Shown: positions 33,998-43,144, numbered from the stretch's first letter. The stretch is DNA of 64,000 nt from DASVUC01 sp038237225 (GCA_038237225.1 JBBRYX010000006.1:157888-221887); one strand, 5' to 3'. Translations and numbers: made by a program. Notes: generated by a model from the sequence alone, not told the origin.

Positions 33998-36691
33998 ATG
34001 GGAAAGCCCGAGTTCAAAACACAGAAGCTCGTTCAACTTGATAAACTTGAGCCGCGAATTTCTCTAAACGCTGCGTTCGCAGCGCTAACCACACGCGGCA
34101 CTCTCCTCGTCAGCGGCACCGATCCGTCGAATCAGATCGTTGTGTCGCAAACTGGTGTTCAGATCATCGTGGCCATGGATGCGGGGCAAATGGAGTTCCC
34201 CCGCGCATTGGTCCGACGGCTGTACGTAGACGCCGGCGCGGGGGACGATGTGGTCAGGAATCAGACGAAGCTTCCCTCCTCGATTCTCGGCGGCGACGGC
34301 AACGACATTCTCACTGGAGGTGACGGCGTCGACGTCATCGACGGCGGCACCGGCAACGACACGATCAATGGTGAGGGTGGAGATGGTTTCTTTACCGGTG
34401 GCGACGGCATGGACACCGCTGACTATAGTGACCGCGATCGCGCCATGAGGATCGGCGAAGGCGGGAATAAGGATGCGAACGAAGATTATGGACCGGGATT
34501 TCTTGCCGCGGGTCCCGTGGAATACCGGAACGGAGAGACCTCCCAAGAGAATCGTTCGACCGATCTTTTTGAAGTCGTTATTGGCACGCGGTTCAATGAC
34601 ATCTTGAGCGGGGGATTGCGTGCCGAAACGACAACCTGCACCATTCGAGGTGGAGACGGGGATGACACTTTTGAGTTCAGCTACGGCGGCGCATATTTTT
34701 TTGACGGCGGACCGGGCAGGGACAGCTTCATGGGCGGCGGCTACTCCGACGCAACATTCAGCGGGGGTCGTGGGAACGACTTTTTCCAGCTTGGCTCGGC
34801 TGCAAAACGAATTGGCGGGCCAGGTCGAGACACGCTCAGCGCTGCGGGTCCAGTAAACTTGAACGACTACCAAGGCTTTGAAAATGTCGTGGACGCTACG
34901 TTCTACGTAATTGGAACAACAGGTGCCAATTACATTGCTGCCTCGCCTGAGGCAACGGGACCAATCAGCATCTGGGGCAACGGCGGCAACGACACTTTGA
35001 TTGGTGGGACGCACGCTGACTCGCTCGACGGCGGTGACGGCGATGACTCCATCGACGGTGGCGGTGGCAACGACACCATCCTCGATCTGGCCCAGCGAAT
35101 CGGGGAGCTGAAGGAATCTCTTGCGCGAGTTCGACTCTTCCTGTTCACGGACGGGTTGACCACGATGGAGGAAGTCCCCAATGCCAACATCAATGGCATT
35201 GAGGTCTCGTACCACCTGTGGGACATCCGCCGATTGTTTCGGTGCTGGAGTTCCGGCGCGCGCCGCGAGGTGATCGAGATCGACTTTGTTTCGATCTTCG
35301 GTGAACCGATTCCCTGTCTCTCCGCGTCGCCGCCCAGTGGTGAGTATACAAGCTACCTCGCTTGCCTGACCGGCCCGATGCTGGTCGAATTATATTCTCG
35401 CTTTGGCCCCCGTCTGTTGGAGCGAAACGTCCGGTGCTTTTTGCAGGCCAGAGGAAACGTGAATAAGGGGATCAGGGCAACAATCCTGGGGGAGCCGTCA
35501 ATGTTCCTCGCCTACAACAACGGGCTCGCCGCGACCGCTCAGACTATTGAGACGATGGTGTTGCCGAACGGCGCAATCGGGATCAAACGCACGGTCGATT
35601 TTCAGATCGTCAATGGCGGTCAAACGACCGGCTCGATCTATCATGCAGTTCGAAAAGACGACGCCGACGTTTCGGCCATCAGGGTGCCGCTAAAGCTTAC
35701 CGTTCTCGCCGACCCGACCCGGATCGAAACGGTCGTACCGAATATCTCTCGCTACGCCAACAGTCAGAACAAGGTCAATACCGCCGACTTTTCCGCCAAC
35801 AACCCGTTCCACCTGGGAATCGAGGAACATTCACGGACGATCTGGGCACCTCCGGTGGACGGCTCGCAACGACAGTCACGATGGTATTACGAAAGGGCGC
35901 GCGGGCAGTACCAAGACGACAAGAACCGAAATAAGACTTCGGCGATGAAGAAGCAATTTGAGATCATCCACCCGTCAGCGCAGATGTTCACCAAAACTGA
36001 TTTGGCGAAGTTTGAGAACACCTGGGCGCAACTTCCTTATGTGGTCAGCAAAGGTGCGCAGAAAAACTTCGTCGATTTCACCGTGCGGCTGGACAACAGA
36101 GGTCGCGTGGAAGTGGATGAGCGGTACTTTCACCGGCTGGTCGCCAAAGCGATTCTCTTCCGCTCCGCAGAAAAGATCGTCCATCGCCAGCAGTACGGCG
36201 GCTACCGCGCGAACATCGTCACGTTTACCGTTGCTCTGATCGCCCGATTGACAGCCCAGAGGATTGATTTGGATCGCATCTGGCGCGAACAGAGGCTAAC
36301 TTGCGCTTTGGAGGAGGAGGCCATTCTCGATACTTCACTTCACGTCCATCGCCACATCACGCAGCCGCCGGGCGGGGGCAATGTGACCGAATGGTGCAAG
36401 AAGGAAGCCTGCTGGGACGCCCTCTGCGAGAAGGACATCACGATTCCAAAGTCACTGGAGAAGGAACTGATCAGCGCAGGCAAAGATGCCGGGGCTGGCG
36501 GCGATTCCGGGATTGATACGCTCCACGGGCGAGGAAAAGAAACTGATCGCGGCCGTGGCAAAGATTGCGCCCGATGTTTGGTTCAAAATCTCCAAATGGG
36601 CGAAGGAAACGGACAATCTGAACGGGTTCCAGCGAAGTCTCGCTTACAACATGGGCAAAATCATCGGCGGTGGCCGAAAGCCGAGCCGTAA
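33998..36691 (+). CDS. Chimeric ORF: LEPR-XLL/RTX surface protein fused to an AIPR abortive-infection protein
   Basis: 897 residues. The start at 33998 follows TAGGGAGCC. Residues 1-360 are a LEPR protein (LDKLEPRISLNA) with RTX nonapeptides (GGDGNDILTGGDGVDVIDGG). At about residue 361 (35083), directly after GGGGNDTI, the sequence becomes a cytoplasmic-type protein (LDLAQRIGELKESLARVRLF) recognisable as AIPR: RGNVNKGIRATILGEPSMFL, AYNNGLAATA, IVNGGQTTGSIYHA. AIPR proteins confer phage abortive infection and are normally not exported. The AIPR part lacks its own N-terminus, and its last ~85 codons are out of frame (see 36486-36761). The fusion most likely arose by deletion between an RTX gene and a defence gene; function as a hybrid is doubtful. 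Confidence 0.75.
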   Translation: MGKPEFKTQKLVQLDKLEPRISLNAAFAALTTRGTLLVSGTDPSNQIVVSQTGVQIIVAMDAGQMEFPRALVRRLYVDAGAGDDVVRNQTKLPSSILGGDGNDILTGGDGVDVIDGGTGNDTINGEGGDGFFTGGDGMDTADYSDRDRAMRIGEGGNKDANEDYGPGFLAAGPVEYRNGETSQENRSTDLFEVVIGTRFNDILSGGLRAETTTCTIRGGDGDDTFEFSYGGAYFFDGGPGRDSFMGGGYSDATFSGGRGNDFFQLGSAAKRIGGPGRDTLSAAGPVNLNDYQGFENVVDATFYVIGTTGANYIAASPEATGPISIWGNGGNDTLIGGTHADSLDGGDGDDSIDGGGGNDTILDLAQRIGELKESLARVRLFLFTDGLTTMEEVPNANINGIEVSYHLWDIRRLFRCWSSGARREVIEIDFVSIFGEPIPCLSASPPSGEYTSYLACLTGPMLVELYSRFGPRLLERNVRCFLQARGNVNKGIRATILGEPSMFLAYNNGLAATAQTIETMVLPNGAIGIKRTVDFQIVNGGQTTGSIYHAVRKDDADVSAIRVPLKLTVLADPTRIETVVPNISRYANSQNKVNTADFSANNPFHLGIEEHSRTIWAPPVDGSQRQSRWYYERARGQYQDDKNRNKTSAMKKQFEIIHPSAQMFTKTDLAKFENTWAQLPYVVSKGAQKNFVDFTVRLDNRGRVEVDERYFHRLVAKAILFRSAEKIVHRQQYGGYRANIVTFTVALIARLTAQRIDLDRIWREQRLTCALEEEAILDTSLHVHRHITQPPGGGNVTEWCKKEACWDALCEKDITIPKSLEKELISAGKDAGAGGDSGIDTLHGRGKETDRGRGKDCARCLVQNLQMGEGNGQSERVPAKSRLQHGQNHRRWPKAEP

Positions 36692-36761
36692 GCAGGCTGC
36701 CCAAGCGTGGAAACTGCTGGAAGAGGCCGGGCGTTTGGGGTGCAGCTTCGCTGGTAATTGA
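36486..36761 (+). pseudogene. Out-of-frame C-terminus of the AIPR gene
   Basis: This frame encodes EEKKLIAAVAKIAPDVWFK, ISKWAKETDNLNGFQRSLAY and RKPSRKQAAQAWKLLEEAGR, which fits the conserved AIPR C-terminal helices, while the same DNA in the chimeric ORF frame gives basic low-complexity sequence. A one-base shift near 36490-36530 would join them. Either the gene is inactivated or there is a sequencing error. Confidence 0.7.
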
Positions 36762-36863
36762 CACTGCTGCTGGTCTGAAACAAATTCGGCGGCGGTCTCC
36801 AATTCTCGGAAGTCCAAGCAGAAAGAATCTGCGTCAACCGCTGATGGCCGCTCCACGGTATCA

Positions 36864-37061
36864 CTAACGTAGGACGATCGACTCTATCGGTGCCTCTGTC
36901 TGCAACGCTTCGTCGCTCGCGTAGACGCAAACGGAGTCTCCGCCAATCGCGACAACGCGTCCGTCAGCCCGGCGCAGGATTACCAAGTACATCTCGCCGC
37001 CGCTGTTCCACACGTCGCCTCCCAAGGCGGCGGCCACGGCGTCAGCTTCGGTTTCGTTCAT
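36864..37061 (-). CDS. Small conserved-looking hypothetical protein
   Basis: 65 residues starting MNETEADAVAAALGGDVWNS, with GGAG nine bases upstream. The alternating pattern (MYLVILRRADGRVVAIGGDS) suggests a compact beta-alpha fold in which a helix precedes a beta-hairpin. I recall similar orphan proteins in planctomycete accessory regions but cannot name a family. It faces away from the AIPR gene. No membrane or signal segment. Confidence 0.6.
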   Translation of the reverse strand: MNETEADAVAAALGGDVWNSGGEMYLVILRRADGRVVAIGGDSVCVYASDEALQTEAPIESIVLR

Positions 37062-37210
37062 CGGATATCTCCAGCAAGCTACCGGATTCTAACGCGTTCT
37101 TCTGTACTTCACGAGCAGCTTTGACCAAAACCTAGCGGTCGGCGTCCGCACGCGGTCTCGTTGTGGCGTTACTCATTTGGGAAGGCGGGTGGTGGCCGCA
37201 CGGGCGTTGT

Positions 37211-37690
37211 TCAACGGTCGCGCCCGAGTTTCACTAGGAGCGGCCTGACATGCTCGTCGGGAATGCGCCACAAATCGAGAAACCGGGGATTGCTCTTGCG
37301 CGACTTGCCGATCGCAGTCATCAGGTCCGGCAACGGCAATCGCAGCGGCTCGAAGTCGCGGCATTCGATGATGAACCATTCAGGGAGGTCGCCGTAATCG
37401 TAGACGACATCAGTTGGTGCGATAGGCCGGTGCTTGCCCGCAACCGTCATGGTGCCAATGAGACCGCCGTATCCAGGCGGCAGCGTCATTTCCGTGCGGC
37501 GTCCCAAATGACAGCGATAAACGGTCGGTGAAAGCTGGCTCTTTACCGAAATTGATTCCCGCACGAACACCACGTCTCCGGCCTTCGCCACCGTGACCCT
37601 GCGCGCCTTGACGTAGACGTGCCGCGAGAAATCCGAATCGGATTTAGGGAGGGGCCAATGCGTGGTAATCCAGTAATTCACAAGCTGCAT
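37211..37690 (-). CDS. Hypothetical protein, possibly PUA/EVE-like
   Basis: 159 residues from the ATG at 37690 (AGGACAGGATGAT upstream). The same frame is open for another 600 bases upstream but that part is antisense to the next gene and has no protein character. The start NYWITTHWPLP and the following strands (VYVKARRVTVAKAGDVVFVR, GLIGTMTVAGKHRP) are reminiscent of EVE/ASCH folds of the PUA superfamily, which bind modified bases or RNA. This is a weak structural impression only. It is divergent from the sigma-like cassette, sharing a 195-base promoter region. Confidence 0.55.
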   Translation of the reverse strand: MQLVNYWITTHWPLPKSDSDFSRHVYVKARRVTVAKAGDVVFVRESISVKSQLSPTVYRCHLGRRTEMTLPPGYGGLIGTMTVAGKHRPIAPTDVVYDYGDLPEWFIIECRDFEPLRLPLPDLMTAIGKSRKSNPRFLDLWRIPDEHVRPLLVKLGRDR

Positions 37691-37885
37691 ATCATCCTGT
37701 CCTTGCGGCGGTTGTGCCAGGTTCCGCGCTGGCTGCGCACAGCACAAACCGAGTTCCTTCATGGTCTGGACAGGCATGCAGGAGGCGCGAACTGCTAACA
37801 TGCGCAAGGTTTTTTGGCTGCCGCGGGAAAAAGGCTGCCGGCAGCCGGCATATCCAAGTGGACCTCCATTGAAAGGAGCGCTGGC

Positions 37886-38608
37886 ATGCCAAGTCCTGAG
37901 CTTGAGAAAGGGCCCGCGTACGCGCGCCTGAAGGCCATGAACACTCACACGTTTCCCCCATGGGAGCTGCCGGATGAGGCGAGTTGGCCGAAAGAGTCGG
38001 ACCCGCCCGATGCGGATGTCCTTCGCGAAGTCCGGATGATGACGGATGAAGACCGTCGCAAGCTCATCGTCGATCTGATCTTGTTTGTCAAAAACCGGAT
38101 GGCATCTGGGCCCTGCTGGGTTCGGGATCGTAAGGGCGTATCCAACGACGGGCGCACGATCCACGGCGAAGGCCTGCTTGACCCGGTAGGTGTGGCCATC
38201 GATGCAATGTGGGCGGCCCTTACCGGCAAGGGAATCAGCGGCAAACGCAAGCGGAGACCAGGCCAACGTTTGAGACAATACATTTTGGGAATTGCTCGAA
38301 GCTTTGTATATCACCAAGCAAGGGGCCTGCGCGGCGTGTCACAAAGTCAGAAGTTGCTGGAACCGCTGGCATCGGACAGCTATGTGCCAGAGAAACGGTT
38401 GGAGTGCGCCGAGACAATCGCGGACATCCGCGAAGTCTTGGCCAAGAACCCGGAATTCGCTCCCGTGGTGGACTGGCTAATTTCTAAGGGTCAGGAGCAG
38501 CAGGACCAAGTTGCTGCGCGACACGGCATCAGCAGAGCCCAATTAGGCAAGCTGACATGGAAGGCGATGCCGAAGTTGCGCGACTTGCTGGCCGAACACA
38601 GGCCCTGA
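37886..38608 (+). CDS. Sigma-factor-like DNA-binding protein
   Basis: 240 residues; ATG with AAAGGAG upstream (in-frame starts further up overlap the promoter region). The middle (RPGQRLRQYILGIARSFVYH) resembles a region-2 type helix of sigma-70-like proteins, and the C-terminus (EQQDQVAARHGISRAQLGKL, WKAMPKLRDLLAEHRP) is a helix-turn-helix like sigma region 4. The N-terminal half, including FVKNRMASGPCWVRDRKGVS, is unassigned. It is the first gene of a three-gene cassette (gap of 11 bases, then ATGA overlap), so it may control that cassette. Sigma identity is an inference from pattern. Confidence 0.6.
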   Translation: MPSPELEKGPAYARLKAMNTHTFPPWELPDEASWPKESDPPDADVLREVRMMTDEDRRKLIVDLILFVKNRMASGPCWVRDRKGVSNDGRTIHGEGLLDPVGVAIDAMWAALTGKGISGKRKRRPGQRLRQYILGIARSFVYHQARGLRGVSQSQKLLEPLASDSYVPEKRLECAETIADIREVLAKNPEFAPVVDWLISKGQEQQDQVAARHGISRAQLGKLTWKAMPKLRDLLAEHRP

Positions 38609-38619
38609 AAGGAAATACG

Positions 38620-39174
38620 ATGTCTAAGAATAATCCAAAGGTTGCCGCCGAGCTTGAGGCCTTGATTAAGTATCTCGAAGCTGATCCGGACGTTGCAGCC
38701 GCTCGCCCCATCGATGAAGTGCGCGCAGAACTACGAGCCGACGGGATCGAAACGGGCGCGGCAGAACGATGGCTGGAGGAAACCGTAAAGCGTCTAGAGA
38801 TAGTTAGTAGCAATGCCCGCGCGAAATCTCAACATCGGCGTACAGTCAAGATGGCAGCGTCAGATGGTGAGAATTGCGCTGCCGAGGAGAGTACGAAGTT
38901 ATTCTTCCTCGCGACGATCACCGTCGATGGCGACGATCGTGAGTTAATGACCGACGGTCGTCGTGTCTTCGTCAATCTCCGCTCGGGGGAACGTCGTAGC
39001 GGCATTGTTCTCGATGCGCAGGTCATTCCGCTGGAAACGAACGCCGACGGCAGCCTGGCGCTTCTGCTCAACTACGGTAGAGCCAAGGTCCGCCGGTTCA
39101 TCACGCTTACGCAGAGGGAACCCGACAAGCACACCGCGAAGTGGACAGCAAGTGTCGGGGAGGCCGAGTCATGA
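38620..39174 (+). CDS. Hypothetical protein in STAND-like cassette
   Basis: 184 residues; start MSKNNPKVAAELEAL preceded by AAAGG. The first 75 residues are predicted helical and charged (IKYLEADPDVAAARPIDEVR, WLEETVKRLE); residues ~90-180 alternate strands (FFLATITVDGDDRELMTDGR, VFVNLRSGERRSGIVLDAQV). No family recognised; no membrane segment. Position between a sigma-like protein and a large STAND-like protein, with its stop overlapping the next start (ATGA), argues for a stoichiometric partner, perhaps an anti-sigma or adaptor (speculation). Confidence 0.65.
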   Translation: MSKNNPKVAAELEALIKYLEADPDVAAARPIDEVRAELRADGIETGAAERWLEETVKRLEIVSSNARAKSQHRRTVKMAASDGENCAAEESTKLFFLATITVDGDDRELMTDGRRVFVNLRSGERRSGIVLDAQVIPLETNADGSLALLLNYGRAKVRRFITLTQREPDKHTAKWTASVGEAES

Positions 39175-42100
39175 TTGTAGAATGGATCAAGGCGCAGCAG
39201 ATCGGATGGGCGGCCTCCGGCGTCGCCACCTTCGCAGCAGACGAGGAAATACAGTGGCTGCATGATCGAGCATCGGATGCCCTTCCTCGCTTGCTCGATG
39301 AGTGGAAGTGGCGGGATGAAACGGCGATGACCGCGCTGCCGTTGAACGTGTTGCGTCTGCTGACAAGGCTTAGTGACGATGATCTAGTTGAGCCCTTCGA
39401 TGAAGGGCGTCTAAAGCTGGAGGCGCAAAGAGCGATTGACCTGTTGGCTCCGGGGAAAGAATCGCCTCTGGCCAAGGCCGAAATTTTAGCTCACCACATT
39501 ATGAATGGAACGGGCGGCGCAGCCCGCCTAACACGACTCGGTCTTTCACTCTTCCCAGGGCCAACGTGGCGACAAGTTGAGCGGCCCTCCATTCTTGACC
39601 GTCTGCACGACGTGCTGCTCCAGCTTCGTGCACCGCGCTCTGCAAGCTGGGAACGCCTTTCAGCCCTTGATGGCCTTATGGACATCATTGGCTCTACACC
39701 CGGCTCGTCGCAAGTGGGCAATATTCTAATGCATCACTTGTTTTCGTGGCCGTTGCTTGTGTTCCCAAGCGTCAACACGGAAGTGGGGATCTCCCTGCCC
39801 GTCGCCGTCGATGTAGAGCTGTCACCGAAGCCGTTTGATCGGCCGCGGGATTCGGTATTTGTGCGCAGCGCCCGCCATGTGCATCTTCGCGCGCCAGATT
39901 CACGGCAATACACATGGTTGACTCACTTCCAAGAGGCTCGTGAGGCCGCAGTATTGCTCTGGCAAAAAACTCATGGGAACCACGGACAATTTCGACAAAA
40001 CGTGTGGGATCACCAGACAATTATTGACTTTGAGTATGCGTCCCAAGTTGCAAAGGGCGCGTTTGGACTAAGCGGCGGCGAATCAATTTCATTGCTCGGC
40101 GGAAGTGCCGCGGCCTATTTCTCGCGAGTCATTCTTGCTCGTCTGCTTGGTAAGCGATGGTATCTCTCCAGCGCCGTGACCGGTCTTATCGGCGAGCGTG
40201 TGGTTGTGCCGCGAGATGAGGGCGAATCCGGCATCGATCGTGACTTCTATTTCGTTCCTCCACGAGTCGCGAAGGAAGGATCAAGGTTACACAGCATTGC
40301 GCAGAAAGTCAGGCACGTTTTTCAAACCGGCTGCTTCGAGAGACTTGTACTGCCAGAAAGTGACGCCGTAGAAGAGGAAGTCAACAATATCCGCGCTGCC
40401 ATTACCACGGCCGACCCCACGACGGATGCCATGCCGTCCGATGCGGTTGAAGTGCTTTATGCCGGCAAGTTGTCGAATGTAGCCGACATCGTCCAAATTG
40501 ATGGTTGGCGAAAAACACAGTTTGTAAGATGCCCGGAAGTCGCTTGGGCTGTGAGTGGTGAGGGGCGACCAGGATTACTAGCCGTGGAGCATCCCGATGT
40601 GATCAGGGTTCTTCGGCACCTTGATTCTTCAAGCAAAACAGTATTGTCGCTTGAGGATACTCGTCCCACGGCAGTCGCATCCGCGCTTGTTCATATTGGG
40701 CAGCAGGTGCATGACGAAACTCAACCTCTTTCCCCCCCAGGGCTTTCATGGTGCTTCATTCGCGCGGTGAAGGAGGAACAGGGAGCGGCTTTCTGGAGAA
40801 CGCTATGGCGGCTGATTGGCGCGCCTCTTCGGGAGTTGGATTTGCTGCGCGACAGCCCTACCCCCGAGATCGCTGCGGGGAGGCTTACTAAAGCTCTGAA
40901 TGTGGACACGCCGGAACAGGATGCGCCGAGCCATCGCGCGCCAGACATCATTGTCATCATGGGCCTTGAAAAGTTTGTGGCGAGCGTCGATAGCAACGCA
41001 ACACCATCGGCGCAGCCGCTGACAGTTGAGCCGCTGATTCGCCAGCTAGAGGCACCTGGCGTGCTTCAGGTGTCGTGGTATCGCCGAAAATGGGACGTAC
41101 TGAAGAAGTACGTGGGTCTTGCTCGCTTCATTTTGCTGCCGGACCGAGGGGCGGACAGTGTAACCCAGGAGTCGCTCAAACAACTGGAGCCGGAGTCAGA
41201 CCATGCGCTGGAGTGGCGCGCACTAGAGGCGCTTGCCACTTTTCGTTTCGGCTTTACCCAACACATGGCGGCGCTCTTGCTTTCAGAGGTTGGGATCAAA
41301 GGCGTTGGCGTTCGTCACCTTTTGAAGACGCTCAAGCACGCGCACGCCCTCCGGGAAGCCGGGGGCCAGTACCACATGAGCCACTCTTTGCGCGACTATC
41401 TGGTTCAGCGTGGGGCTGGCGACATCAAAACGGTGGCTTCGCGACATGAGGCAGCGGGCATTGCGATGGCACCATATGTGATTGTCGCGCCGGTCCCCGC
41501 CCTAGCTTACGATACGGCTTTCCTGCCAGAGCATGTGACGGAAGCCGGTGAGCACCTCCGGCTGGCAAATGATCTCTACGGAAAAGTCAACGAGGTGGAG
41601 TCGCAACAGAGGCTGAAGGCTGGCTTCAGGCGTCTGTACCGCTTTGCCGCCTATCCACATTGGGGCACCGTGAGTCGGTTGAGTCGCGCCAAGAACTGCG
41701 GCAGAGACGCATATTTTATGGCCATGGAGTTAATGGACGGCTGGCGACATCATCCGGACAACCTGAGACATCTTCCACCACACCCCTCACACGTAGTGGA
41801 AACCATCGAGGCGCTCGACGATTGGTCGGACGGCCCGTTAGGCTACATTGACGATTTATTTCAGCAAGGCCTCGATGCCTGCGAACACTATCCAGCCCAG
41901 GAGGCGGAGTTCTGCCGACTCCAGTTGTTGTGCGTCTACTCGATGCACCTCTTTCGACACCGGCGCGACGAGCTTGAGTTGATGCGCGAGACGGATTCAC
42001 GAATTTGGGATATGCGGCCGGCGTGGCGACATATCCCTGGCGAATGGTTCGAGAAGAACGGCGATTGCACTTGGGACGACGGCAAGGCGGCGTGGCACTA

Positions 42101-42467
42101 CGGACTTGGCGTACAATATGCCGAGCCCTACTGCCAGAACTGGATCAAGGAATTGGGTGCAACAGCGCTGGCCGGGCGAGATCGCACGAGGCTGCAAGCG
42201 CGACTCAGCTCACTGCCCGATACGAAGGCTACGATGACGATGTGTAGATGGGCAACCAGTGCTTATCGAAGGCACTGGCGGCAGCGCCCGAAGGGGAACC
42301 ACATGCCCCGCAGCCGCCGTGATCCGGCAATGGACCGCTGGGAGCGAGTCCTTGATCGCTGGAAATGGGCCTTTAATATTTTGCTTGAACTTTGGGCGCA
42401 GATACCGGAATGCGATCAGATGCTGCGTCATGCGATGATCGACGGAGACCCGAACCGCCGAAGGTAA
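39171..42467 (+). CDS. Large STAND-like hypothetical protein (1098 aa)
   Basis: 1098 residues, start overlapping the previous stop. No signal or membrane segment. Residues ~485-610 look like a degenerate STAND/P-loop NTPase core: a candidate P-loop strand and helix (SLEDTRPTAVASALVHI) lacks the GxxxxGK[ST] motif, and DIIVIMGLEKFV occupies the Walker B position. Residues ~685-745 look like the winged helix that follows STAND cores (MAALLLSEVGIKGVGVRHLL, YHMSHSLRDYLVQRG). The C-terminal ~330 residues are helical, TPR-like. The N-terminal 480 residues are unassigned. Large STAND proteins often sense invaders and trigger cell suicide; by context this could be a defence or conflict protein, perhaps an inactive STAND scaffold. 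No homologue is recognised. Confidence 0.7.
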   Translation: MIVEWIKAQQIGWAASGVATFAADEEIQWLHDRASDALPRLLDEWKWRDETAMTALPLNVLRLLTRLSDDDLVEPFDEGRLKLEAQRAIDLLAPGKESPLAKAEILAHHIMNGTGGAARLTRLGLSLFPGPTWRQVERPSILDRLHDVLLQLRAPRSASWERLSALDGLMDIIGSTPGSSQVGNILMHHLFSWPLLVFPSVNTEVGISLPVAVDVELSPKPFDRPRDSVFVRSARHVHLRAPDSRQYTWLTHFQEAREAAVLLWQKTHGNHGQFRQNVWDHQTIIDFEYASQVAKGAFGLSGGESISLLGGSAAAYFSRVILARLLGKRWYLSSAVTGLIGERVVVPRDEGESGIDRDFYFVPPRVAKEGSRLHSIAQKVRHVFQTGCFERLVLPESDAVEEEVNNIRAAITTADPTTDAMPSDAVEVLYAGKLSNVADIVQIDGWRKTQFVRCPEVAWAVSGEGRPGLLAVEHPDVIRVLRHLDSSSKTVLSLEDTRPTAVASALVHIGQQVHDETQPLSPPGLSWCFIRAVKEEQGAAFWRTLWRLIGAPLRELDLLRDSPTPEIAAGRLTKALNVDTPEQDAPSHRAPDIIVIMGLEKFVASVDSNATPSAQPLTVEPLIRQLEAPGVLQVSWYRRKWDVLKKYVGLARFILLPDRGADSVTQESLKQLEPESDHALEWRALEALATFRFGFTQHMAALLLSEVGIKGVGVRHLLKTLKHAHALREAGGQYHMSHSLRDYLVQRGAGDIKTVASRHEAAGIAMAPYVIVAPVPALAYDTAFLPEHVTEAGEHLRLANDLYGKVNEVESQQRLKAGFRRLYRFAAYPHWGTVSRLSRAKNCGRDAYFMAMELMDGWRHHPDNLRHLPPHPSHVVETIEALDDWSDGPLGYIDDLFQQGLDACEHYPAQEAEFCRLQLLCVYSMHLFRHRRDELELMRETDSRIWDMRPAWRHIPGEWFEKNGDCTWDDGKAAWHYGLGVQYAEPYCQNWIKELGATALAGRDRTRLQARLSSLPDTKATMTMCRWATSAYRRHWRQRPKGNHMPRSRRDPAMDRWERVLDRWKWAFNILLELWAQIPECDQMLRHAMIDGDPNRRR

Positions 42468-42748
42468 TTCATGCCTGGTTCCGGACGAACTTCATCGGCA
42501 GTGAGTTGTCCGCCGACCGGTTCACTTCATCAGCTTGCCCAGATGCAAAAGCATGAACGTTCATCTCGGCGTTCCCTGAGCCGGTCGGCACTCAGAGTCT
42601 CAACCTCAACATTTTGCGAAAATGGCGCGCCGTCCCCAAAGAATTAAAGCATGCACAAGGGGCGTGCTGGAATTTGATCAGCGAGGGCATGCTGCTGAAT
42701 TGGATGAATGTGGATTGGGATTCCAACCAGCGATAGGGACGTGAAAAA

Positions 42749-42776
42749 GCTGACCATCGCGTTAACGATGGTCAGC
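42749..42776 (-). terminator. Intrinsic terminator of the Gly-rich small gene
   Basis: GCTGACCATCG pairs perfectly with CGATGGTCAGC (11 bp, 6-base loop), and on the minus strand it is followed by TTTTT (42744-42748). It begins 11 bases after the stop of the gene at 42788. Confidence 0.8.
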
Positions 42777-42787
42777 CTGGTACGACG

Positions 42788-42937
42788 TCACTTTCCGCGC
42801 GTTCCGGTGCCACCGCCACTGCTGCCGCCCTTACCGCCGCTCTGACCACCAGAGCCGCCGCGACCGCCGCCATGGCCACCAGATGATCCGCCGCCAGTGC
42901 CGCCACCGGACTGCTGACTGCCACCATCTTTGCTCAT
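42788..42937 (-). CDS. Gly-rich small peptide (49 aa)
   Basis: A 49-residue frame starting MSKDGGSQQSGGGTGGGSSG, with GGAGGTGATAAC immediately upstream, one of the strongest ribosome-binding sites in the window, and a textbook terminator just after the stop. Over half the residues are Gly, with Ser, Gln, Thr and a few Lys/Arg/His, and it ends TGTRGK. No signal, Cys or hydrophobic segment. The arrangement argues that it is really expressed. Function unknown; disordered linker-like peptides of this kind may be RNA- or partner-binding, or a secreted peptide precursor. Confidence 0.6.
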   Translation of the reverse strand: MSKDGGSQQSGGGTGGGSSGGHGGGRGGSGGQSGGKGGSSGGGTGTRGK

Positions 42938-42997
42938 TTGTTATCACCTCCCTTCGGAGCGTGAAGGATTGTCCCCGCTTGCCAACTGTTCGGAAAA

Positions 42998-43029
42998 AGA
43001 GCATCAAGACCTTTCGACCTTGATGCTCT
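42998..43029 (-). terminator. Intrinsic terminator of the Asp-rich small gene
   Basis: AGAGCATCAAG pairs perfectly with CTTGATGCTCT (11 bp, 10-base loop), then TTTTT on the minus strand. It lies 28 bases after the stop of the gene at 43058 and upstream of the Gly-rich gene, so each tiny gene may be its own transcription unit. Confidence 0.8.
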
Positions 43030-43057
43030 GGTACGTCAATCCCAACGGGGCGATACG

Positions 43058-43144
43058 TTACGGAAAGCTGGGTTCCGAGTAGTCGTCGTGATCCGGCCCG
43101 GTGCCGTCGTCATCGGGATCAGGACCCCAATCAGAGTCACTCAT
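43058..43144 (-). CDS. Acidic small peptide (28 aa)
   Basis: A 28-residue frame, MSDSDWGPDPDDDGTGPDHD then DYSEPSFP, with AGGAAGGAG six bases upstream and an intrinsic terminator downstream. Ten of 28 residues are Asp. It begins with the same MS-[KD] start as the next small gene. No family recognised. The strength of the ribosome-binding site and the dedicated terminator are the only reasons to call it a gene. Confidence 0.5.
   Translation of the reverse strand: MSDSDWGPDPDDDGTGPDHDDYSEPSFP

Noticed and set aside
37691..38317. The 5' extension of the minus-strand hypothetical gene ending at 37211
   Set aside because: It overlaps the sigma-like gene on the other strand and has no protein-like pattern; a good ATG with a ribosome site lies at 37690.
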